A stretch of DNA of 64,000 nucleotides from positions 1 through 64,000 of the forward strand of contig CAWCHK010000008.1 of assembly GCA_963795385.1 (NCBI GenBank), read 5' to 3'. The first letter of the stretch is position 1, and each line of letters opens with the position of its first letter. The notes under the pieces were generated by a model, which was not told the origin of the DNA, did no database searches, and worked only from the letters and a program-made list of their open reading frames with translations. The position numbers and the translations under genes were made by a program. This document shows positions 54,955 through 63,594 of this stretch, one piece after another. Source of the DNA: CAVURS01 sp963795385. Its GTDB lineage: Bacteria; Actinomycetota; Actinomycetes; Actinomycetales; CAVURS01.

Positions 54955-55823
54955 GCCGGCGGGGGCGCCAGCAGGCCGAGCAGGTAGTCGCCGTAGCCGG
55001 ACCGGGTCAGCGGCTCGGCCGCCCGGCGCAGGTCGTCGTCGGAGAGGAAGCCGGCCCGCCAGGCGACCTCCTCGGGGCAGCCGATCTTCAGCCCCTGCCG
55101 CGACTCGACGACCTTGACGAACTCGCCTGCCGCCATCAGCGAGTCGAACGTGCCGGTGTCCAGCCAGGCGGTGCCGCGCGGCAGCACCTCGACCGCGAGC
55201 CGGCCGCGGTCGAGGTAGGCGCGGTTGACGTCGGTGATCTCGAGCTCACCGCGCGGAGAGGGCAACAGGTCGCGGGCGATGGCGAGCACGTCGTTGTCGT
55301 AGAAGTAGAGGCCGGGAACGGCGAAGCTGCTCCGCGGGCGGGCCGGCTTCTCCTCCAACGAGATCGCCCGTCCGTCGGCGTCGAACTCGACCACGCCGTA
55401 GGAGCTCGGGTCGGCCACCTGGTAGGCGAAGATGAGCCCGCCGTCGACGTCCCGGTGCCGGGACAAGCGGGTGCCGAGCCCGGGCCCGTAGAAGACGTTG
55501 TCGCCCAGGACCAGCGCGACCTTGTCGTCGCCGACGAAGTCCGCGCCGATGACGAAGGCCTGGGCCAGCCCGTCGGGGGAGGCCTGCTCGGCGTACGAGA
55601 TGGAGATGCCGTACGACGAGCCGTCGCCCAGCAGCCGGGTGAACTGGCCGGCGTCGTGCGGCGTCGTGATGACCAGGACGTCGCGGATGCCGGCCATGAT
55701 CAGCGTGGACAGCGGGTAGTAGATCATCGGCTTGTCGTAGACCGGCGCCAGCTGCTTGCTGACGCCGAGGGTGATCGGGTGCAGCCGCGTGCCGGAACCG
55801 CCGGCCAGGATGATCCCGCGCAT
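54951..55823 (-). CDS. rmlA: Glucose-1-phosphate thymidylyltransferase
   Basis: A 290-residue nucleotidyltransferase that makes dTDP-glucose. It has MRGIILAGGSGTRLHPITLG, VSKQLAPVYDKPMIYYPLST, KVALVLGDNVFYGPGLG, VVEFDADGRAISLEEKPARP and DVNRAYLDRGRLAVEVLPRG. It is the entry to the rhamnose pathway and has its own start-site element. Confidence 0.95.
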   Translation of the reverse strand: MRGIILAGGSGTRLHPITLGVSKQLAPVYDKPMIYYPLSTLIMAGIRDVLVITTPHDAGQFTRLLGDGSSYGISISYAEQASPDGLAQAFVIGADFVGDDKVALVLGDNVFYGPGLGTRLSRHRDVDGGLIFAYQVADPSSYGVVEFDADGRAISLEEKPARPRSSFAVPGLYFYDNDVLAIARDLLPSPRGELEITDVNRAYLDRGRLAVEVLPRGTAWLDTGTFDSLMAAGEFVKVVESRQGLKIGCPEEVAWRAGFLSDDDLRRAAEPLTRSGYGDYLLGLLAPPPA

Positions 55824-55831
55824 GGGGCCAC

Positions 55832-55837
55832 ACGCTA
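55832..55837 (-). promoter_or_regulatory. Leaderless -10 for rmlA
   Basis: TAGCGT on the minus strand, 8 nt before the ATG at 55823. Confidence 0.45.
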
Positions 55838-55861
55838 GCCGCCCGCGGCCGGGCGCTCGGT

Positions 55862-55867
55862 TAGCCT
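55862..55867 (+). promoter_or_regulatory. Leaderless -10 for rmlB
   Basis: TAGCCT, 6 nt before the GTG at 55874, back to back with the rmlA element. Confidence 0.5.
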
Positions 55868-55873
55868 GGCGCG

Positions 55874-56863
55874 GTGAAGCTGCTCGTCACCGGCGGGGCC
55901 GGGTTCATCGGCTCGCACTACGTGCGGCAGGCGCTGTCCGGTGGCTACCCGGCCCTGGCCGACGCCGAGGTGGTCGTGCTCGACGCGCTGACCTACGCGG
56001 GCAGCCGGACCAACCTCGAGCCGGTGGCCGCGTCGCCGCGGCTGCGGTTCGTGCACGGTGACATCTGCGACGTGGACCTGGTGGACCGGCTGGTCGGGGA
56101 CGTCGACCAGGTCGTGCATCTCGCGGCGGAGAGCCACGTGGACCGGTCGATCCTCGGGGCCGCCGACTTCGTGCGCACCAACGTCCTCGGCACCCAGACC
56201 CTGCTCGACGCGGCGTACCGGCACGGCATCGACCGGTTCGTGCACGTCTCGACCGACGAGGTCTACGGCTCGATCGAGAGTGGCTCGTGGCCGGAGTCCC
56301 ATCCGCTGCAACCGAACTCGCCGTACGCCGCGAGCAAGGCCGGCAGCGACCTGATCGCGCTGGCCTACGCCCGTACGCACGGGGTCCCGGTCAGCGTGAC
56401 CCGCTGCTCGAACAACTACGGCCCCTACCAGTTCCCCGAGAAGGTCATCCCGCTCTTCGTCACCAACCTGCTGGACGGCGGGACGGTCCCGCTCTACGGC
56501 GACGGCCGCAACGTCCGTGACTGGCTGCACGTCTCCGACCACTGCCGGGGGATCGAGCTGGTGCGGGCCGGGGGCCGGGCCGGCGAGGTCTACAACATCG
56601 GGGGCGGCACCGAGCTCAGCAACAAGGACCTGACCGCGCGGCTGGTGGCGGCCGTCGGCGCGGACTGGTCCAGCGTCCGGTCGGTCGAGGACCGCAAGGG
56701 CCACGACCTGCGCTACTCGGTGGACATCACCAAGATCGGGTCCGAGCTGGGCTATGCGCCCGAGGTCGCCTTCGACCAGGGCCTGGCCGACACGGTGGCG
56801 TGGTACCGCGAGCACCGGGAGTGGTGGGAGCCGCTCAAGGCCCGGGCCGCCCTGCCCGCCTAA
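55874..56863 (+). CDS. rmlB: dTDP-glucose 4,6-dehydratase
   Basis: A 329-residue SDR dehydratase. It has KLLVTGGAGFIGSHYVRQAL, VVHLAAESHVDRSILGAADF, VHVSTDEVYGSIESGSWPES (Thr-Asp-Glu catalytic set), SPYAASKAGSDLIALAYART (YxxxK) and RCSNNYGPYQFPEKVIPLFV. All catalytic residues are present. The 48-bp gap after it holds only the end of the convergent ugd gene. Confidence 0.95.
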   Translation: MKLLVTGGAGFIGSHYVRQALSGGYPALADAEVVVLDALTYAGSRTNLEPVAASPRLRFVHGDICDVDLVDRLVGDVDQVVHLAAESHVDRSILGAADFVRTNVLGTQTLLDAAYRHGIDRFVHVSTDEVYGSIESGSWPESHPLQPNSPYAASKAGSDLIALAYARTHGVPVSVTRCSNNYGPYQFPEKVIPLFVTNLLDGGTVPLYGDGRNVRDWLHVSDHCRGIELVRAGGRAGEVYNIGGGTELSNKDLTARLVAAVGADWSSVRSVEDRKGHDLRYSVDITKIGSELGYAPEVAFDQGLADTVAWYREHREWWEPLKARAALPA

Positions 56864-56911
56864 CTGCCGGGCCGGTCGGGCTGAGCCCTGGGGCCGGCCG
56901 GCGGCGAGCGC

Positions 56912-58234
56912 TCAGGCGGTGGGGCGGCCGAGGGCGCGGTAGGTCCAGCCGGCCGCTCGCCAGCGGGCCGGGTCGAGCACGTTGCGCCCGTCCACCAGCC
57001 GCCGCTCCTTCACGATGGCCCCGAGGGCGACCGGGTCGACCTCCCGGTACGCCGGCCACTCGGTCAGGTGCAGCACCACTGTTGCCCCCTGACAAGCGTC
57101 CTCGATGGTGTCGGCGTACGACAGGTCGGGCCAGGCCTTGCGGGCGTTGTCGAGGGCCCGCGGGTCGTGCACCGTGACGTGGCCGCCCTGGAGCCGGATC
57201 TGGGCCGCGACGTTGAGCGCGGGGGAGTCGCGGATGTCGTCGCTGTCCGGCTTGAACGCCGCGCCCAGCACCCCGACCCGCGTGCCGAGGAACGACCCAC
57301 CGCACTGCTCGCGGGCGAGGTCGACCATCCGCGAGCGCCGGCGCTGGTTGATCGCGTCGACCTCGCGCAGGAAGGTCAGGGCCTGGTCGGCCCCGAGCTC
57401 GCCGGCCCGGGCCATGAACGCGCGGATGTCCTTGGGCAGGCAGCCCCCGCCGAAGCCCAGCCCGGCGCCGAGGAACTTGCGGCCGATCCGGTCGTCGTAG
57501 CCGATCGCGTCGGCCAGGGCCACGACATCGGCCCCCGCGGCCTCGCAGACCTCGGACATCGCATTGATGAACGAGATCTTGGTGGCGAGGAAGGAGTTCG
57601 CGGCCGCCTTGACCAGCTCCGCGGTCGCCAGGTCGGTGACGATGCGCGGAGTACCCGAGCCGAGCGGGCCCGCGTAGACCGCGTCCAGCAGCTCGGTCGC
57701 GGCGGGAGACGTCACGCCGTAGACCAGGCGGTCCGGGTGCACGGTGTCCTCGATCGCGTGGCCCTCGCGCAGGAACTCCGGGTTCCACGCGAGCTGCACG
57801 TCCGCGCCGGCGGGCGCTGCCGCCGCGAACCGGGCGGCCACCCGGCCGGCCGTCCCGACCGGCACCGTCGACTTGCCGACGACGAGCGTCGGCCGGCGCA
57901 GGTACGGCGCGAGCATGTCGACCGCACCCTCGACGTAGGTCAGGTCGGCCGCGAACTCCCCGGCCCGCTGCGGCGTGCCCACGCAGATGAAGTGCACGTC
58001 CGCGTCCGCGGCTGCCGAGAACTCCGAGGTGAACGACAGCCGCCCGGTGGCGAGGGCCCGCTCGAGCAAGGCGTCCAGCCCCGGCTCGTAGAACGGCGCC
58101 CGGGCCGACGCGAGGGCCGCGACCTTCTCCTCGTCGACGTCGATGCCGACGACCGTGTGCCCGAGGTCGGCCATGCAGGCCGCGTGCACGGCCCCCAGGT
58201 AGCCGGTGCCGATCACCGAGATGCGCAGAGCCAC
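56912..58234 (-). CDS. ugd: UDP-glucose 6-dehydrogenase
   Basis: A 440-residue NAD-dependent enzyme that oxidises UDP-glucose to UDP-glucuronate. It has the N-terminal Rossmann motif ISVIGTGYLGAVHAACMADL, FICVGTPQRAGEFAADLTYV, the central LVKAAANSFLATKISFINAM, the catalytic Cys in GLGFGGGCLPKDIRAFM and the C-terminal VGVLGAAFKPDSDDIRDSPA. I chose the GTG at 58234 because the Rossmann motif begins at once there and TACGAT lies 6 nt before it. It supplies precursors for surface polysaccharide. Confidence 0.94.
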   Translation of the reverse strand: MALRISVIGTGYLGAVHAACMADLGHTVVGIDVDEEKVAALASARAPFYEPGLDALLERALATGRLSFTSEFSAAADADVHFICVGTPQRAGEFAADLTYVEGAVDMLAPYLRRPTLVVGKSTVPVGTAGRVAARFAAAAPAGADVQLAWNPEFLREGHAIEDTVHPDRLVYGVTSPAATELLDAVYAGPLGSGTPRIVTDLATAELVKAAANSFLATKISFINAMSEVCEAAGADVVALADAIGYDDRIGRKFLGAGLGFGGGCLPKDIRAFMARAGELGADQALTFLREVDAINQRRRSRMVDLAREQCGGSFLGTRVGVLGAAFKPDSDDIRDSPALNVAAQIRLQGGHVTVHDPRALDNARKAWPDLSYADTIEDACQGATVVLHLTEWPAYREVDPVALGAIVKERRLVDGRNVLDPARWRAAGWTYRALGRPTA

Positions 58235-58240
58235 CGCTGG

Positions 58241-58246
58241 ATCGTA
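58241..58246 (-). promoter_or_regulatory. Leaderless -10 for ugd
   Basis: TACGAT on the minus strand, 6 nt before the GTG at 58234. Confidence 0.45.
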
Positions 58247-58279
58247 CTGGGCCGCCGAGCCGGGCCCGCTCCCGCTGAC

Positions 58280-58285
58280 TACGTT
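58280..58285 (+). promoter_or_regulatory. Leaderless -10 for the LLM oxidoreductase
   Basis: TACGTT, 7 nt before the ATG at 58293. Confidence 0.4.
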
Positions 58286-58292
58286 GAGACCC

Positions 58293-59287
58293 ATGCGCTT
58301 TGGCATCTTCGTCCCGCAGGGCTGGCGACTCGACCTTGCGGGGATCGAGCCCGCCGACCACTGGCGCACCATGCTGGGCCTGGCCCGCCGCGCCGAGGCC
58401 GGCCCCTGGGAGTCGATCTGGGTCTACGACCACTTCCACACGGTGCCGGTGCCGACCGAGGAGGCGACCCACGAGGCCTGGACCCTGATGGCCGCCTTCG
58501 CCGCCGCGACGGAGACCGTCCGGCTCGGGCAGATGTGCACCTGCATGTCGTACCGCCAGCCGACCTACCTGGCCAAGGTCGCCGCCACGGTCGACGTCAT
58601 CTCGGGCGGCCGCCTGGAGATGGGGATCGGCGCGGGCTGGTACGAGCACGAGTGGCGCGCCTACGGCTACGGCTTCCCCTCGGCCGGCGAGCGGATCGCC
58701 CGGCTGGACGAGGGCGTTCAGATCATGCGGCAGATGTGGACCGAGGGCAGCGCGACCCTGCACGGGAAGCAGTACGACGTCGAGGGCGCGCGCTGCTACC
58801 CGCTGCCGTTGCAGGCCGGCGGAGTGCCCCTCTGGATCGCCGGGGGTGGCGAGCGCAAGACCCTGCGGATCGCGGCCCAGCACGCGGCGTACACCAACTT
58901 CGACGGCCAGCCGGAGGGCTTCCGGCACAAGTCTGAAGTCCTCGCCGGGCACTGCCGGACGTCGGCCGGGACTTCGAGGAGATCACCCGCAGCGCCAACT
59001 ACAACGTCGTGATCGGGGCCACGGAGGCGGAGGTCCAGGAGCGACTGGCCCGGCTGCGGGCCCACTACGAGCGGCTGGTGCCGGCGGAGGCGGTCGAGCG
59101 CAACCTGGGCAACTTCACCGACTCCCTGCTCTTCGGCCCGGCCGAGCAGCTGGTCGAGCGGTTGCGTGACATGGCCGACCTCGGGCTGGGCTACACCATC
59201 ACCAACTTCCCCGAGTCGGCGTACGACACCTCCGGCGTCGAGCTGTTCGAGCGGGAGGTCGTCGCGGCGCTAGCCTCGTCCGCGTGA
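58293..59287 (+). CDS. LLM-class F420-dependent oxidoreductase, one frameshift
   Basis: A luciferase-like monooxygenase-fold protein of about 331 residues. It has MRFGIFVPQGWRLDLAGIEP, WVYDHFHTVPVPTEEATHEA, AATVDVISGGRLEMGIGAGW and GVPLWIAGGGERKTLRIAAQ, the pattern of actinobacterial F420-dependent enzymes. The frame slips at about 58,955: HC should continue ADVGRDFEEITRS, which needs one G put back. After that the C-terminus (ALGLGYTITNFPESAYDTSG-like) is normal. This is one of only two indels seen in the right half. Confidence 0.85.
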
Positions 59288-59961
59288 GCCCCCCGAACCC
59301 TCCCGCCCGGCACGGAGGCCCGCTGGGGCTGCTGCGCGGCCGGGCGGCGCGGGCGGCCGGCCAGCTGAGGTTTCGCGGCTCCAGCGCCTACTGGGAGGAC
59401 CGGTACGCCACCGGCGGCGACTCCGGCGCGGGCTCCTACGGCCGGCAGGCGCAGTGGAAGGCCGAGGTCGTCAACGGGTGGGTCGGCGCGCACGGCGTCC
59501 GTTCGGTGGTCGACCTGGGCTGCGGCGACGGCAGCCAGCTCAGCCTGGCCGACTACCCGCGCTACCTCGGCCTCGACGTCTCGCCGTCGGCAGTGGCCCG
59601 TTGCGTCGAGCGATTCGCCGACGACCCGGACAAGAGCTTCCTGGCCTACGACCCGGCGGCCCTGCTCGACAACGCCGGCTGGCTGCGCGGCGACCTGGCG
59701 CTGTCGATGGAGGTGCTGTTCCACCTGGTCGAGCCGGAGGTCTTCGAGGCCTATCTCACCCAGCTCTTCGCCAGCGCCGACCGGTTCGTTGCCATCTGCG
59801 CGCGCGACGCGGAGCTGCCCGGCGGCCCGCACGAGCGCTACCGGCCGTTCACGCCCTGGGTGGCCGACCACGCGCCGGGCTGGGAGCTGATCGAGCGGGC
59901 GGCACCGCCGGCGGACGTGGACCTCGTCTCCGAGCTCTTCCTCTACTCCCGCAGGCGATGA
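59284..59961 (+). CDS. Class I SAM-dependent methyltransferase
   Basis: A 225-residue methyltransferase. Motif I is VRSVVDLGCGDGSQLSLADY and motif II is YLGLDVSPSAVARCVERFAD; LALSMEVLFHLVEPEVFEAY follows. GTG overlaps the stop of the LLM gene (GTGA) and the next gene overlaps its stop (ATGA), so the three are coupled. It probably methylates a sugar or lipid-linked intermediate, given the flippase next to it. Confidence 0.88.
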   Translation: MSPPNPPARHGGPLGLLRGRAARAAGQLRFRGSSAYWEDRYATGGDSGAGSYGRQAQWKAEVVNGWVGAHGVRSVVDLGCGDGSQLSLADYPRYLGLDVSPSAVARCVERFADDPDKSFLAYDPAALLDNAGWLRGDLALSMEVLFHLVEPEVFEAYLTQLFASADRFVAICARDAELPGGPHERYRPFTPWVADHAPGWELIERAAPPADVDLVSELFLYSRRR

Positions 59962-61436
59962 GCGAGCCGCCGGCGGCGCGGCCCCGGCTGCCCGCCACCA
60001 TCGCGCGGCTCGACCTGGCCCGGGTCTCCGGTGCGGGCGTGCCGGCCCGAGCGGTCCTGAGCACCGTCGGCGTGGGCGTCCAGGGCGTCGTGCGCTTCCT
60101 CTACAGCCTCCTGATCGGGCGGTCCTCCGGGTCGGCCGTTCTCGGCGAGGCCTCGGCCCCGGTCTCGCTCGCGCTCTTCGCCAGCCTGCTGTGGCCGACC
60201 GCGACCGGGACGGCCGCGGCCAAGTTCGTGGCCATTGCTCGCGGCGCCCAGCGTCCGGAGGAGATCGAGGGCGTCGCGCGGCACCTGGCGCGGCGTACGG
60301 TTCTCTCCGCCGCGGTCCTCGCGGTCTGCTCCGCCTCGCTCGCCCTCACGGTCCTGCACGCGACGCCGGCCGCCGCTCTGATGACCGCGCTGCTCGCGAT
60401 GGCCTACTCCGGCTACGCGTTCACCCGCGGGCTGCAGTTCGGCGCGGGCCAGGTCCCGCGGGCCACCGCCTGGGACGTCGCCAGCGCCGCACTGTCGCTC
60501 GTGGTCCTGGTGCTCGTCGTCACGTCACACTCGGTGGCCGTCCTGCTGCTGCCGCTCGTCGTCGGGTACGCGGCGTACTCCGCCGCCAACTGGCCGCGGC
60601 GCAGCTCCGCACTGATCGCGGCCGAGCTGCGCCGGGAGGTCGACGGCTTCGTGCTGCTCGGTGTCGTCGGCACCCTGGCCAGCACGGGCTTCCTGCAGAT
60701 CTCGAATGTCCTTGCGAGAGCTGCGAACTCGCCGTCAGAGGCCGGGCTGTACGCCGCCGCGCTGTCCCTCGCCACGCCGGCATCGCTCCTGTCGCGGTCG
60801 GTCAGCCTGGTGCTCTTCCCGTCGATGTCCGAGGCCCACGGGCGGGATGACCGAGCGTCCCTGCGGGCGCAGACCGATCTCGGGACGCGGGCCCTCGTCC
60901 TGGTGATGGTCGCGACGTTCGGCGGCATCGTCATCGTGAGCCGGGCGGTGCTGCAGCTCTTCTACGGGCATGCCTTCAGCGGCGCGGGCACGGTGCTGCC
61001 GATCATGCTGGTCGCGGTGCTGCTCGGCACGGTGGTGGTCGCGGGCGTGAACTTCCTGACCAGCACCAGCCAGCGCGGCATGCGGATCTCGGCCACCACC
61101 AGCGTGCTCGGCCTGCTGGTCGGGTGCCTCGCCTGGGCGGTGCTCGTGCCGGCGTACGGCGTGACGGGCGTGGCCGAGGGCTACCTCGTGGGCTCGGCGT
61201 TCATCACGCTGCCGATCCTGGTGATCGTGTGGCGTCGCGAGGGACATCGCTGGACGGCGCTCGGGGTGCGGTTCGTCGCGGCCGTCGCGGTGCTCGTCGC
61301 CCTCGCCGTCTGGGAGGAGCGAACGCACATCGACGCGTTGCCGTCGGTCGGGCTGGCGGTCGCGTTCGTCGTGGTGTGGCTCGCCGTCAGCGCCAGCGAC
61401 GTCCGCCGGGTGTTGCCGCTGCTGAGCCGGCGATGA
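59958..61436 (+). CDS. Polysaccharide flippase (Wzx/MATE-like)
   Basis: A 492-residue membrane protein with about 12-14 helices, of the oligosaccharide flippase family (MVF superfamily). The helices include VVRFLYSLLIGRSSGSAVLG, TVLSAAVLAVCSASLALTVL, ALSLVVLVLVVTSHSVAVLL, DGFVLLGVVGTLASTGFLQI and VLPIMLVAVLLGTVVVAGVN. It would move lipid-linked glycan units across the membrane. The ATG overlaps the methyltransferase stop. Confidence 0.88.
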   Translation: MSEPPAARPRLPATIARLDLARVSGAGVPARAVLSTVGVGVQGVVRFLYSLLIGRSSGSAVLGEASAPVSLALFASLLWPTATGTAAAKFVAIARGAQRPEEIEGVARHLARRTVLSAAVLAVCSASLALTVLHATPAAALMTALLAMAYSGYAFTRGLQFGAGQVPRATAWDVASAALSLVVLVLVVTSHSVAVLLLPLVVGYAAYSAANWPRRSSALIAAELRREVDGFVLLGVVGTLASTGFLQISNVLARAANSPSEAGLYAAALSLATPASLLSRSVSLVLFPSMSEAHGRDDRASLRAQTDLGTRALVLVMVATFGGIVIVSRAVLQLFYGHAFSGAGTVLPIMLVAVLLGTVVVAGVNFLTSTSQRGMRISATTSVLGLLVGCLAWAVLVPAYGVTGVAEGYLVGSAFITLPILVIVWRREGHRWTALGVRFVAAVAVLVALAVWEERTHIDALPSVGLAVAFVVVWLAVSASDVRRVLPLLSRR

Positions 61437-61472
61437 CCGGCGGGGCGGCGGCGCGCCGTGGCCGGAGCCGGG

Positions 61473-62315
61473 TCAGTCGACGGCGGTGACGAAGTCGATC
61501 AGCTCCTCGACCCGGCCGAGCAGCGCGGGCTCCAGATCGCTGAAGCTGTTGACGCCGGCCAGGATCCGCCGCCAGGCGTCGTGCGTCGGGACGTCCCAGC
61601 CGAGGGCCGCGATCACGCCTTCCTTCCACGGGCGCCCGGGTGGGATGCGCGGCCACTCGCTGATCCCGAGCACCGTCGGCCGGACGCTCTGCCAGACGTC
61701 GACGTACGGGTGACCGACCACCAGGACGTGAGCGCTGGCACTCGAGGACCGGACCTCCGCGGCGATCCGGTCCTCCTTGGAGCCCGGGACGAGGTGGTCG
61801 ACGAGCACGCCGAGGCGACGCCCCGGACCGGGCTCGAACGCCGCCACCACGGCGGCCAGGTCGTCGATGCCCCCGAGGTACTCCACGACGACCCCCTCGA
61901 CCCTGAGGTCGTCGCCCCAGACCCGCTCGACCAGCTCGGCGTCGTGCCGGCCCTCGACGTAGATCCGGCTGGCGGCGGCGACCCTCGCCGGGGCGCCCGG
62001 TACGGCGCGGGAGCCCGACGCCGTCCGCGCCACGGTCCTCGTCGTCGGGGATGCCCCGGGCCGGACCAGCTCGACCGGGCGGCCGTCCAGGTGGAAGCCC
62101 GCGCCGAGGGGGAAGCCGCGGCGCCGCCCGTGACGGTCCTCGAGCTCGACCACGACGCCGAGCGCCATCTTCTCCACCCGCACGACGGCGCCGCAGAACC
62201 CGGTCTCGACGTCCTCGACGACGAGACCGGCCTCCGCTGGGACCTTCGCGAGCTCCGGGCGCGCCCGCCAGGCGCCGGAGGCGAGCGGGTCGGTGTCGTA
62301 GCGGGAGTTGCGCAC
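61473..62315 (-). CDS. DUF3097 family protein
   Basis: A 280-residue protein of an actinobacterial family of unknown function. It has SRYDTDPLASGAWRARPELA near the start, then a small beta-barrel region, RIYVEGRHDAELVERVWGDD (TOPRIM-like start), VVEYLGGIDDLAAVVAAFEP, RRLGVLVDHLVPGSKEDRIA and VLVVGHPYVDVWQSVRP. The Glu and the DxL/DH motifs suggest a TOPRIM-type metal fold. Start GTG 62315 has TACGTT 7 nt before it. Confidence 0.8.
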   Translation of the reverse strand: MRNSRYDTDPLASGAWRARPELAKVPAEAGLVVEDVETGFCGAVVRVEKMALGVVVELEDRHGRRRGFPLGAGFHLDGRPVELVRPGASPTTRTVARTASGSRAVPGAPARVAAASRIYVEGRHDAELVERVWGDDLRVEGVVVEYLGGIDDLAAVVAAFEPGPGRRLGVLVDHLVPGSKEDRIAAEVRSSSASAHVLVVGHPYVDVWQSVRPTVLGISEWPRIPPGRPWKEGVIAALGWDVPTHDAWRRILAGVNSFSDLEPALLGRVEELIDFVTAVD

Positions 62316-62322
62316 GGCAGCG

Positions 62323-62328
62323 AACGTA
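62323..62328 (-). promoter_or_regulatory. Leaderless -10 for the DUF3097 gene
   Basis: TACGTT on the minus strand, 7 nt before the GTG at 62315. Confidence 0.45.
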
Positions 62329-62388
62329 CCGAGCGCGAGCGGTCCGGCCGGCCCGCGACACGGGCGGCGCTCGCCCTCGTCGGTCGGT

Positions 62389-62763
62389 TCAGTCGGCGCC
62401 GACGGCCCCCCCGCGCGGCCCGGCACCGGACGCCGGCGGCCCGACCTCGTCGAGGGCGATCTGCCGGGTCAGGTCGGTGAGCCGGCGCTCGATCAGCCGG
62501 AACCGCCGGTACGACGTCGCCGTGTAGCCGAGGAACGCCACGATCAGGGCGTACAGCAAGAGGTCGGTGCCGCGGCCGACACCGACCAGCTTGGCCACCC
62601 GGGTCACCCAGGTCGGCGCCAGGATCGAGACGATCGCCAGGACGGCGAAGCCGAGCAGCAGGACCCGCCGGATGGCCTGGTGGCGCACCCCCGCGGTGGT
62701 GCGCATGAGGAACAGCGCGACCAGGCCGATCGAGACGATCAACAGCACCTGAATGGTGAGCAT
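62389..62763 (-). CDS. DUF2304 small membrane protein
   Basis: A 124-residue protein with three helices (IQVLLIVSIGLVALFLMRTT, VLLLGFAVLAIVSILAPTWV and TDLLLYALIVAFLGYTATSY) and a cytoplasmic helix RRFRLIERRLTDLTRQIAL. DUF2304 proteins commonly follow a GT2 glycosyltransferase gene in surface-glycan regions, as here. The two genes are 57 bp apart. Confidence 0.85.
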   Translation of the reverse strand: MLTIQVLLIVSIGLVALFLMRTTAGVRHQAIRRVLLLGFAVLAIVSILAPTWVTRVAKLVGVGRGTDLLLYALIVAFLGYTATSYRRFRLIERRLTDLTRQIALDEVGPPASGAGPRGGAVGAD

Positions 62764-62820
62764 GGCGCTACTTCCTCGTGGTGGGACGGCGTGCGTCGCG
62801 CCGGGTCGTGTGAAGCAGGG

Positions 62821-63486
62821 TCATTTGAAGAGGAGGTCGACGACGATGTTCACGGCGTTGAACATCGACTGGCCCCGGGCGCGGGAGTAGTCGGTGTAGA
62901 GGATGTGCACCGGCTGCTCGGCCCAGCGCAGCCGGGCCTGACCCACCTGCGCGACGATCTCCGACGCGTGCGCCATCCGGTCCTGCCGGATGTCGAGCAC
63001 CTGCGCGGCGGTCCGGTCGAACGCGCGCAGCCCGTTGTGGGCGTCGGTCAGCCGGACCCGGGTGCTCAGGTTCGTGTACGCGACGGCGACCTTCAGGAAG
63101 ACCCGCTTGCCCCAGCCGGGCCTGGTGCTCCCGCCGAGGAAGCGCGACCCGAAGACCACGTCCACCTGCCCCTGGCGAAGGGTCTCGACCATGGCCGCCG
63201 CGTCCGACACCTGGTGCTGCCCGTCCGCGTCGAACGTGACGAAATACCTCGCCTCGGGGTCCCGCAGGGCGTACGTCAAGCCGGTCTGCAGGGCTGCGCC
63301 CTGGCCCAGGTTGACCGCGTGCCGCACCACCACGGCCCCGGCCTCGGCGGCGAGCAGGTGGCTGCCGTCGGTGCTCCCGTCGTCGACGCAGACGACGTGC
63401 GGGAAGACCGAGCGCACGCCGCGCACGACGTCGCCGATCACCGCTGCCTCGTTGAACAGCGGGATCACGACCCACGTCTCGGGCAC
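62821..63486 (-). CDS. Family 2 glycosyltransferase
   Basis: A 221-residue GT-A enzyme, DPM/dolichyl-phosphate-mannose-synthase type. It has TWVVIPLFNEAAVIGDVVRG, VVCVDDGSTDGSHLLAAEAG and the metal-binding region YFVTFDADGQHQVSDAAAMV, then VDVVFGSRFLGGSTRPGW. It lacks C-terminal membrane helices. The product is probably a polyprenyl-phosphate sugar for surface glycans. GTG 63486 is the likely start. Confidence 0.9.
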   Translation of the reverse strand: MPETWVVIPLFNEAAVIGDVVRGVRSVFPHVVCVDDGSTDGSHLLAAEAGAVVVRHAVNLGQGAALQTGLTYALRDPEARYFVTFDADGQHQVSDAAAMVETLRQGQVDVVFGSRFLGGSTRPGWGKRVFLKVAVAYTNLSTRVRLTDAHNGLRAFDRTAAQVLDIRQDRMAHASEIVAQVGQARLRWAEQPVHILYTDYSRARGQSMFNAVNIVVDLLFK

Positions 63487-63594
63487 GGTCGGAGGGCTCC
63501 TCGGGTCGGCTTCCGGTGGGCGGCGGGCACGGCGGGCGCTGCTATTGTCACTCGGCGAACGAGGGGCAACCAGAAAGGTACGTGGGAGTCGGTG

